DNA of 5,920 nucleotides from contig CANJYI010000188.1 of NCBI GenBank assembly GCA_947478975.1, positions 1 through 5,920 of the forward strand, read 5' to 3'. Positions 1 to 5,373 of the stretch are shown piece by piece; the first letter of the stretch is position 1; each line of letters starts with the position of its first letter. The notes beneath the pieces are model-generated. The model was not told the DNA's origin. It did no database searches and saw nothing but the letters and a program-made list of their open reading frames with translations. Made by a program: the position numbers and the translations under genes. This DNA comes from Chthoniobacteraceae bacterium (GTDB taxonomy: Bacteria > Verrucomicrobiota > Verrucomicrobiia > Chthoniobacterales > Chthoniobacteraceae).

Positions 1-377
1 CCTTCGTATTCGGCGCCCTGGGCCACCCAGTTTTTCAACGTCTCCCTTTGGGCGGTGGTCAGGTTTTTGTGCAGCGTGTCAGGCGGCATCACCTCGTCCG
101 CATCCTTGCTGTGGATCCGGTTGATGATTTCGCTCTGCTCGGGCTTGCCAGGGACGATGGCCGTTGCTCCCGATTTTGCCGGTTTGAGGGCTTCGGCCCG
201 CACATCGAGTCGAAGTCCTCCCTTGCGCTCCTTTTCATCCGGTCCGTGACAGTGGAAGCACGTATCCGAAAGAATGGGCCTGACATCCCTGTTAAAACGC
301 ACCTTTTCCGCCCCAAAAGATTCGGTGGCGAAAACAAGAAGTCCGAGTGCGGCAGGCAAAAGGCGACAGGAAGGCAT
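1..377 (-). CDS. PSCyt1-type secreted cytochrome c domain protein, N-terminal part (3' end beyond window)
   Basis: Translating the minus strand from the ATG at 377 gives 125 complete codons that stay open to the window edge, so only the N terminus is present. Residues 1-23 form a signal peptide (basic start, hydrophobic LLPAALGLLVFA core, cleavage near SFGA). Then comes a small cytochrome c domain: residues 26-36 read VRFNRDVRPIL, a haem-binding CFHCH (CxxCH) lies at 40-44, followed by GPDEKERKGGLRLD, and an MPP motif at 97-99 supplies a likely distal Met. This is the pattern of the planctomycete cytochrome c domain (PSCyt1), normally followed by DUF1549 and DUF1553 in large exported proteins; those parts would lie left of the window. 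The family is abundant in Planctomycetota and Verrucomicrobiota and poorly characterised, often near sulfatases and glycan-degradation genes. An in-frame TAA lies 11 codons upstream; a GTG three codons upstream is the only alternative start. It is divergent from the cupin-esterase pair. Confidence 0.88.
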   Translation of the reverse strand, partial: MPSCRLLPAALGLLVFATESFGAEKVRFNRDVRPILSDTCFHCHGPDEKERKGGLRLDVRAEALKPAKSGATAIVPGKPEQSEIINRIHSKDADEVMPPDTLHKNLTTAQRETLKNWVAQGAEYE

Positions 378-550
378 ATTGTGCACAACCCCAAAACGCT
401 TGCCCTGTTAGGGGGCGGAAAGGTGCTCGCCCAAAAATAAAGCTGACCCTTGCTTCGCTGATTTGAATCGTCCCCAATTGGCCAATGCTTTTCACCGCGA
501 CTCGTCTCGTTTACTGCGAACTTCTGATTTCAACAGCACGCGGGTCTGCC

Positions 551-581
551 TTGAGCCGGTCGTCTTTCCTTCCTTCATAAG
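551..581 (+). promoter_or_regulatory. Weak sigma70-like promoter candidate for the cupin gene
   Basis: TTGAGC at 551-556 (4 of 6 to TTGACA) and CATAAG at 576-581 (4 of 6 to TATAAT) are separated by 19 bases, longer than the preferred 17. If used, transcription would start near 588 and leave about 60 nt before the ATG at 648. Matches of this quality occur by chance, and this reading competes with the overlapping hairpin at 566-588, which would then be mostly untranscribed. A second pair, TTGCTA at 604-609 and GCTACG at 627-632, has good spacing but a very poor -10. Confidence 0.2.
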
Positions 582-588
582 GGGGGAG
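566..588 (+). other. Polypyrimidine/polypurine hairpin upstream of the cupin gene
   Basis: A pyrimidine arm (566-575) pairs with a purine arm (579-588) over ten positions around a CAT triloop (576-578). Seven pairs are Watson-Crick and three are G-U wobbles in RNA. The purine arm contains a run of six G plus AG, resembling a Shine-Dalgarno sequence, followed at 593-598 by ATGTAG, a start codon directly followed by a stop. The structure sits 60 nt before the cupin ATG. It could be a leader-RNA element or an accident of a C/T-rich tract; the three-base loop and the wobbles weaken it. Confidence 0.3.
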
Positions 589-647
589 TCAGATGTAGCG
601 GCCTTGCTAGGTCAACCGGCTGCCGTGCTACGGTGCCTGCCAAGATC

Positions 648-1118
648 ATGATCATTAAAAACTCTCCACTTTTTATCGCATTGGCATGTCTCGGGATGGG
701 AGTCTCTGTCGTGCGCAGCCAGGAGCGGCCCGCCTCCAATCCCTACACGCAGGCTGTTGTCCGGGAGGTGTTGGCCAAGGGGTATCCCACCGCAGACAAG
801 AAGCAGGTTCTGGAGCTGACACGCTTTACCATCGCTCCCAAGGCGAAGTTGCCCGTCCACAGCCACCCCGGCATGCAGATCGAACGGGTAATGGCCGGGG
901 TTCTGACTTACACGGTTGTCAGCGGGGAGGCCCAGGTGACGAGGGGGGACGGCTCGGAGCTGCTCTTGGAAGCAGGAAAGACGACGGAACTCAGGGCCGG
1001 CGATTCGCTGGTGGAGGCGTTGGGGATGGTGCACTTTGGCGAGAACCGGGGAGAGGAGGCCGTGGTCTTGCTTTCCTCGTCCTTGTTCGACGCCAGCAAG
1101 CCTAAGGCGATTTTTTAG
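648..1118 (+). CDS. Exported single-domain cupin protein
   Basis: A 156-residue protein with an N-terminal signal sequence (residues 1-24, hydrophobic core about 8-22, probable cleavage at VRS-QER) and one small beta-barrel cupin domain. Cupin motif 1 is at 71-84: H71, H73, then Q77 where the usual metal-binding Glu stands, and G84. Motif 2 is degenerate: G118-D119 opens it and H129 with N133 closes it, following GMVHFGEN. The putative metal site is therefore His-His-Gln-His. Such exported cupins (usually annotated 'cupin domain-containing protein') have no fixed reaction, and I cannot name the ligand or substrate. I chose ATG 648 over GTG 633 because the signal peptide then starts with the typical short MIIKN n-region; neither has a good Shine-Dalgarno sequence. 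The esterase gene follows after 91 bp on the same strand, so a shared transcript and periplasmic location are likely. Confidence 0.85.
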   Translation: MIIKNSPLFIALACLGMGVSVVRSQERPASNPYTQAVVREVLAKGYPTADKKQVLELTRFTIAPKAKLPVHSHPGMQIERVMAGVLTYTVVSGEAQVTRGDGSELLLEAGKTTELRAGDSLVEALGMVHFGENRGEEAVVLLSSSLFDASKPKAIF

Positions 1119-1209
1119 AGAGGCTGCGGGTGGGACGGCGCACGGTGAGGGTGGGTTTGATCTTCCTGCGCGCGCCTGCCAGCCTCAGGGCTTTTATCCA
1201 AGTCTCTCC

Positions 1210-3204
1210 ATGAAAATAGCCCTTCCGGTTTCTCTGTTGGTATTTAGCGCGGTTGTCTCGTTTGCGCAGGATTCTCTTCCTCCGCTACGGCAGGGGAAGG
1301 CTCCTCAAAACCTGGCGGAGTTCTGGGGGGGATACGATCCCAGACGGGAACCGGTCGCAGCCGAGGTGACGCGCGAGTGGGAGCAGGATGGGATCGTGTG
1401 CCGGGTGTTGCGTTACCAAGTTGGGGTGTTCAAGGGCGCCCCAGCCAAGGTCGCCGCGTTCTACGCCTTTCCCAAGGGGGCAGCCAAGCTTCCGGGGCTG
1501 CTCCATCTGCATGGCGGCGGGCAGTCGGCGTACTTTGAAACGGTGCTCACCGACGCAAAAAGAGGGTACGCGAGCATGTCGCTCAATTGGGGTGGCAACG
1601 CCATGCGAATGGGCAAGGACGGTCTTTACGAGGGGCCCAACACCGACTGGGGCAAGGTGGACGCCACGCATCCGCCCCAGCGGAACAAGGTCAACCACTT
1701 CGCGGGCGGGATCGCGCCGGACGAGTTTACGCTGGATCCGGTGGAGTCGCCGCGTAACAGCAGCTGGCTGCTGGTGGTCGTCGCCGCCCGGCGTGCGCTG
1801 ACGTTTCTCGAGCAGCAACCCGAGGTGGATCCGGCCCGGCTCGGGGTGTACGGCCATTCCATGGGCGGTCGCCTGACCACCCACCTCACCGGGATCGACA
1901 AACGGGTGAAGGCGGCCGTGCCCTCGTGCGGCGGGTCGGGGGACGTGCTGGAGGGCCAGATGGATATTCCCGGCGTGCGCCGGCAAAAGATCTCGGCGCT
2001 GGAGCTGGGGTCGGTTTCCGAGAATCCGTACATCGAACAGATTTCAGTGCCGACGCTCTGGCTGTCGCCCACAAACGACTTCCACGCGCACATCGACAAC
2101 ATGGCCTACACCTGGCGCAACGTTCCCGAGGGGTTGCTCCGGCTGAGCATGTCGCCGCACTTCAACCACAGGCACTCCAGCGAACACGCCATCACGCAGC
2201 ACCTCTGGTTTGAGGCGCATCTCAAAGGGGCGCTCCAGCTCCCGGCCACCCCGCAGCTTGCACTCAATCTGAAAACTCAGAATGGCGTCCCCGAGCTCGT
2301 TGTGCGTCCGGACAGCAGCCGCCCGGTGAAGGCGGTGCACCTCTATTACTCCACCGATCCGCATGCGCTCACCCGCTTCTGGCGCGACGCCCATCCGGTG
2401 CAGAGCGGCGACCGGTGGACGGCCTCCGCTCCTGTGCTCGACACGGGTGAGCCGCTGTTCGCATTCGCCAACGTGCAGTACGACACGCCCGAGCAGTATC
2501 GCAACCTGCCGCAGGCGCCAGGCGGCAGCAATACGGACGTTTTTACACTCAGCTCAAGGGAGGTCTATGCCACCGCGGAGCAACTGCAGGCGGCTGGGGT
2601 GAAGGCCACCGGCCGCGTCGAGCGCATGATTGATGATGGGGCGCGCGGCTGGCATGACTGGTACCGTCTCAACTGGGGCAATCCCGGCCTGTGGACTGCC
2701 GCCACCCGCAAGGTCAAGGACGCCAAGTGGCGCGGTCCTGATGGCGCGAAGCTGGTCTTCGAGGTTAATCCGCTTCGGGATGCCTCGCTGGTGGTGTCTG
2801 TCACCAGCAACGAATGGGGGGCATTCTCCGCCGGGCCAAAGCTGCAGTACCATGTGGTGCGGGAGTTGAAGGGCTCGCCCGAATTCCAGACGGTATCGGT
2901 CTCCCTGGAGGAGCTCGTTCCTAACGATCCCCAAAACAAGGTGCCCCTCGCCAACTGGCAAACGCTTACCGAACTGGCGCTGAGTCCCTCTTTGGGCGGG
3001 AGCAAGCCGGGCCAGTCGGCCCCGCCGGAAGGAAAGCCGTGGTCCAAGCCCACCGAGGCCCAAGTCCGAAACCTGCGCTGGGAGGGCGGTGAGTACAAGG
3101 CCGGGCAGGCCAAGAGCGCGGTACTCTCCGAAGCGGAGCACCGCAAAAGCTTCAACGAGGCGATCCGGAAGTCGCTCGAGCAGGAAAAGCTCGATAAAAA
3201 GTAG
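1210..3204 (+). CDS. Exported alpha/beta-hydrolase, acetylxylan esterase / dienelactone hydrolase-like, with C-terminal beta-rich domains
   Basis: 664 residues. Residues 1-19 are a signal peptide (cleavage SFA-QD). The alpha/beta-hydrolase domain covers about 50-345: HLHGGGQ at 99-105 is the oxyanion-hole region, the nucleophile elbow GHSMGG is at 215-220 (Ser217), the acid is probably Asp290 (SPTNDFH), and the His is H320 or H322 in PHFNHRH. Ser-Asp-His order and spacing are canonical. This matches secreted hydrolases of Planctomycetota/Verrucomicrobiota annotated as acetylxylan esterase or dienelactone hydrolase family; removal of acyl groups from glycans is inferred, not shown. Residues about 350-445 look like an Ig/Fn3-type sandwich, and about 465-625, ending LRNLRWEGGEY, look like a jelly-roll possibly binding carbohydrate; I do not recognise a named family for either. 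The tail (626-664) is charged. The frame is open back to 1036 inside the cupin gene, but only ATG 1210 gives a signal peptide. No Shine-Dalgarno is evident. Confidence 0.88.
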   Translation: MKIALPVSLLVFSAVVSFAQDSLPPLRQGKAPQNLAEFWGGYDPRREPVAAEVTREWEQDGIVCRVLRYQVGVFKGAPAKVAAFYAFPKGAAKLPGLLHLHGGGQSAYFETVLTDAKRGYASMSLNWGGNAMRMGKDGLYEGPNTDWGKVDATHPPQRNKVNHFAGGIAPDEFTLDPVESPRNSSWLLVVVAARRALTFLEQQPEVDPARLGVYGHSMGGRLTTHLTGIDKRVKAAVPSCGGSGDVLEGQMDIPGVRRQKISALELGSVSENPYIEQISVPTLWLSPTNDFHAHIDNMAYTWRNVPEGLLRLSMSPHFNHRHSSEHAITQHLWFEAHLKGALQLPATPQLALNLKTQNGVPELVVRPDSSRPVKAVHLYYSTDPHALTRFWRDAHPVQSGDRWTASAPVLDTGEPLFAFANVQYDTPEQYRNLPQAPGGSNTDVFTLSSREVYATAEQLQAAGVKATGRVERMIDDGARGWHDWYRLNWGNPGLWTAATRKVKDAKWRGPDGAKLVFEVNPLRDASLVVSVTSNEWGAFSAGPKLQYHVVRELKGSPEFQTVSVSLEELVPNDPQNKVPLANWQTLTELALSPSLGGSKPGQSAPPEGKPWSKPTEAQVRNLRWEGGEYKAGQAKSAVLSEAEHRKSFNEAIRKSLEQEKLDKK

Positions 3205-3210
3205 AAGGAA

Positions 3211-3250
3211 AGCGGGACGGCATCCGGTCACCAGGGCCGGATGTCCCGCT
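3211..3250. terminator. Bidirectional terminator-like hairpin between convergent genes
   Basis: The arms 3211-3227 and 3237-3250 form a 14-bp GC-rich stem (AGCGGGAC plus ATCCGG against CCGGATGTCCCGCT) with a three-base GGC bulge at 3219-3221 and a nine-base loop. It lies 6 bases after the esterase stop. Its right arm and part of the loop encode the last residues and stop of rsgA, which is read from the other strand. On the minus strand the stem is followed by a T-rich stretch with five T (from 3200 down to 3196), fitting intrinsic termination for rsgA. On the plus strand no T tract follows, so for the esterase it would be a weak or factor-assisted terminator or an mRNA 3'-end block. Confidence 0.6.
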
Positions 3251-4328
3251 CAAAGTCTTGTCGGTCGGAGAGGTTTCTCACCTTCTTACGGCCTTCGCGT
3301 TTGTAGCGACGCTCGATGGTCATCTGGCGTTTTTTCCGGCTGTTCCTGAGCTTCTCGATCTCCGTATCAAGCTTCATATAGCCGGTGTAACGGGCCGGAT
3401 CCAGGGTTCCCGCCTCGACGGAGGCGCGGATGGCGCACCCCGCGTCGGAGCGGTGCTTGCAGTCGAAGAACTTGCACTGTCCGGCGAGGTTCTCGATATC
3501 GGCAAAGTGCTCACGCAAAGTGGCTTCATCCGTCCACATCTGGACTTCCTTGATCCCCGGATTGTCCACCAGGATCCCGCCCTTGCGTAGGACCATCAGC
3601 TCCCTTGCAGAAGTGGTGTGGCGGCCCTTACCCGTGGTTTCGTTGACCTCGCCGGTCCACTGGTACTCGTCCCCAAGCAGTCGGTTTACCAGTGCGGATT
3701 TGCCCACGCCGCTGGAGCCGATGAGGGCAACCGACACCCCGGTTTTGAAGTAGGCGCGCACGGCCGGCAGACCGCGCCCGGTTTCCGCGCTGGTGAGGTG
3801 CACCGCGGCGTCCGGATTGAGCGTGCGGATCGCGTCGACTACCTCCTTGCTATGGGCCGCTGAAAACAAGTCGGCTTTGTTGACCACTACCACCGGGGTC
3901 GCTCCGCTGCGGCCAATGATGGCAAAGTAACGCTCCAAGCGCCGCGGGTTGAAGTCCACTCCGGGCTCGGTGACCACCAGTACCACGTTGACGTTGGCCA
4001 CGATGACCTGTTCCTCGGCGCTGTGTCCGGGCGCCCGGCGCGAAAGGCACGTCTGCCGGGGAAGCCTAGCGCGGATGACCGTTTCATCGTCGGGCCCACC
4101 CAGCTCGAGCGCGACCCAGTCGCCGACGGCTGGCAGTTCCGCATCGGTGGCTGCGTCGTGGTAGACCTTGCCTCCCATGACCACTTCGCGCTCTTCACCA
4201 TCGCCGAGAAGGGCCCCGTAGGTGATACGGTTGTCGCGGATGAGGCGCGCCGGCTTGAGTCCCTGTTGGCGAAGGGGCTCAAAAGCCGCTTCAAACGCCT
4301 CGTTCCATCCCAGATCTGCCAGTGTCAT
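3228..4328 (-). CDS. rsgA: Ribosome small-subunit-dependent GTPase RsgA (YjeQ/YloQ)
   Basis: 366 residues, slightly longer than most RsgA proteins because of an N-terminal lead of about 25 residues and a basic C-terminal tail. RsgA binds the immature 30S subunit, checks late maturation near the decoding centre and leaves on GTP hydrolysis. The OB-fold spans about 26-95. The GTPase domain is circularly permuted, diagnostic for the family: G4 NKAD (150-153) and G5 SAE (180-182) precede G1 GSSGVGKS (204-211), then the G2 region GRHTTS (235-240) and G3 DNPG (255-258). The C-terminal zinc site is complete: C285, C290, H292, C298 (C-x4-C-x-H-x5-C). All key residues are present, so it should be active in the cytoplasm. 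Its ATG overlaps the TGA of engB by four bases (ATGA) with no Shine-Dalgarno of its own, suggesting translational coupling. The C terminus ends inside the shared terminator-like hairpin. Confidence 0.97.
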   Translation of the reverse strand: MTLADLGWNEAFEAAFEPLRQQGLKPARLIRDNRITYGALLGDGEEREVVMGGKVYHDAATDAELPAVGDWVALELGGPDDETVIRARLPRQTCLSRRAPGHSAEEQVIVANVNVVLVVTEPGVDFNPRRLERYFAIIGRSGATPVVVVNKADLFSAAHSKEVVDAIRTLNPDAAVHLTSAETGRGLPAVRAYFKTGVSVALIGSSGVGKSALVNRLLGDEYQWTGEVNETTGKGRHTTSARELMVLRKGGILVDNPGIKEVQMWTDEATLREHFADIENLAGQCKFFDCKHRSDAGCAIRASVEAGTLDPARYTGYMKLDTEIEKLRNSRKKRQMTIERRYKREGRKKVRNLSDRQDFERDIRPW

Positions 4329-4945
4329 CGTTCGTCTTGTTCGGAGTCTGGAGAGCCGCTCGCGGCCTGTGCAATGGTGTGCTGCAATTCCCGCACTCCA
4401 ATCTGGTTTTTTGCGGAGGTCACAAACATCAGCGGCGGCTCTTCAAACCACTCGGAGACGGTGCGCATGAACTGCTCGACATGTTCCAGCGCCTTGTTGC
4501 CCTTGGCCTTGTCCTCCTTGGTGAAAACCAGGGCAAAGGGACGGTCCGCCCGTCCGATCCACTGCACAAAATCCAGATCAGCCGCCTGCGGGGGGATGGA
4601 GGAGTCAACCAACACCAGCACGCAGGCGAGGCTGCTCCTTTTGGTCAGGTAATCCTCTATGAGCCGGGTGTAGCGCGCCCGTTCCTGCTGGGAGGTTTTG
4701 GCGAAGCCGTAGCCGGGCAGGTCCACGAGCCGCCAGCGGCGGTTGATCGTGTAAAAGTTGAGCATCTTGGTGAAGCCCGGGGTGCCGGACACGCGCGCCA
4801 GGTCCCGCTTTTCCGCGAGGCGGTTGAGCAGCGTAGACTTTCCGACGTTGGAGCGGCCAATCAGCGCAAATTCGGGGACGGTCTCCTGCGGACAGGACGC
4901 AAAGTCAGGGGCACTGACATCAAACACAGCGGAGGTAATTTTCAT
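4325..4945 (-). CDS. engB: Ribosome biogenesis GTP-binding protein EngB (YsxC/YihA)
   Basis: 206 residues, the normal length for this TrmE-Era-EngA-EngB-Septin-type GTPase, which helps late assembly of the 50S subunit in the cytoplasm and is essential in many bacteria. Motifs appear in standard order: the FALIGRSNVGKSTL P-loop with G1 at 30-37, the G2 threonine in GTPGFTK (54-60), G3 DLPGYGFAK (75-83), G4 TKED (142-145) and G5 SAK (177-179). GRSNVGKS and the LVDLPGYG run are signatures of EngB. The C-terminal 15 residues are acidic and polar (SGSPDSEQDER) and probably disordered. The start at 4945 gives the family-typical N terminus (MKITSAVFDVSAPD); no strong Shine-Dalgarno lies in the bases just upstream. 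It is the first gene of a two-gene unit with rsgA, whose start codon overlaps its stop. Transcription probably begins in the 428-bp gap upstream. Confidence 0.97.
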   Translation of the reverse strand: MKITSAVFDVSAPDFASCPQETVPEFALIGRSNVGKSTLLNRLAEKRDLARVSGTPGFTKMLNFYTINRRWRLVDLPGYGFAKTSQQERARYTRLIEDYLTKRSSLACVLVLVDSSIPPQAADLDFVQWIGRADRPFALVFTKEDKAKGNKALEHVEQFMRTVSEWFEEPPLMFVTSAKNQIGVRELQHTIAQAASGSPDSEQDER

Positions 4946-5373
4946 TCAGTCGCACAGGCATGAGCCTACAAGACAGGCTATCGCAACGATGGCGGGTTGC
5001 CATCCCAAAGGCCGGGCATACGCAACGGCGGTCAACCGCCCGGTGCGCTGGATTTTCTGAGCGGTGCAAGTTCATCCGATCGGTGGGCGCGTAAGGCACC
5101 CCTCCCTCGATGTTCTGCTTCGATCTCGCAATAGAATTTTGGCCCAGAAGCCTCGCTGATGTGATTTCGTGCTGGTGCGTAGTGCTCAGTCTGGGACTCA
5201 AAATGGACACCTCACCAGAGCACTTCCCGCGGCCCGAAGGGGGGGCTTCCCTTGCTGTGTGCGGGTTGTCCCAAGCCCAAAAGGGAGCTTCGATCCACCA
5301 TGATGAGTTCCTCTTTGCACTGCGTCTTACCCTGACTCGGAAGCTCAATGTGCCATCTCAAATTGGAGTGACC
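4946..5373. other. 428-bp intergenic region upstream of engB
   Basis: This gap lies between the rhomboid-like gene and engB, both on the minus strand. It is unusually long for a compact genome. I find no protein with recognisable motifs, no tRNA (no convincing T-loop GGTTCGAxxCC with acceptor stem) and no repeat array. Open frames of 142 codons (minus, ending at 4920) and 99 codons (plus, ending at 5409) exist but look non-coding in composition. It presumably holds the engB promoter; small inverted repeats are concentrated in the 100 bases before engB (see the hairpin at 4988-5004). A run of seven G lies at 5239-5245. Confidence 0.5.
4988..5004 (-). other. Small perfect hairpin in the probable engB leader
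   Basis: GATGGC (4988-4993) and GCCATC (4999-5004) form a perfect six-base stem around a five-base loop, 43-59 bases upstream of the engB start. Two weaker inverted repeats flank it: AGCCT/AGGCT at 4963-4979, and GGCGG-TCAA-CCGCC at about 5027-5040. They could fold in a 5' leader of the engB-rsgA message or bind a regulator. Stems this short are common by chance in GC-rich DNA. Confidence 0.25.

Larger units (their letters stand above)
378..647. other. Divergent intergenic region
   Basis: These 270 bases separate two outward-facing genes and should contain both promoters. Composition is more AT-rich than the flanking genes, as expected of a control region. I see no convincing protein: short open frames here lack recognisable motifs and a plausible start context. 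A hairpin at 566-588 and a weak promoter-like pair at 551-581 are listed separately. On the minus strand, upstream of the cytochrome gene, a T-rich patch near 436-442 is the only -10-like stretch, and I cannot pair it with a good -35. Confidence 0.6.

Noticed and set aside
633..647. GTG at 633 as the cupin start
   Set aside because: It adds five residues ahead of a normal signal peptide n-region, and there is no ribosome-binding site to favour it. It cannot be fully excluded.
463..651. 62-codon plus-strand frame in the divergent intergenic region
   Set aside because: No motif, unlikely composition, and it covers the region that must hold both promoters.
1036..1209. Upstream extension of the esterase to 1036
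   Set aside because: It would overlap the cupin out of frame and bury the clear signal peptide beginning at 1210; the added residues have no family resemblance.
1325..1331. G7 run in the esterase gene as a possible phase-variation tract
   Set aside because: It encodes a Trp-Gly-Gly stretch in frame; seven G is expected at times in GC-rich DNA and there is no other sign of phase variation.
2554..3231. 225-codon frame antisense to the esterase C terminus
   Set aside because: It mirrors the codon structure of the real gene on the other strand; composition is Leu/Arg/Gly-rich shadow type without motifs. The same applies to the 233-codon antisense frame at 1285-1986.
4920..5348. 142-codon open frame on the minus strand overlapping the engB start
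   Set aside because: Arg/Ser-rich, mixed composition with no motif or hydrophobic pattern; it overlaps engB out of frame by 26 bases and looks like chance openness in GC-rich DNA.
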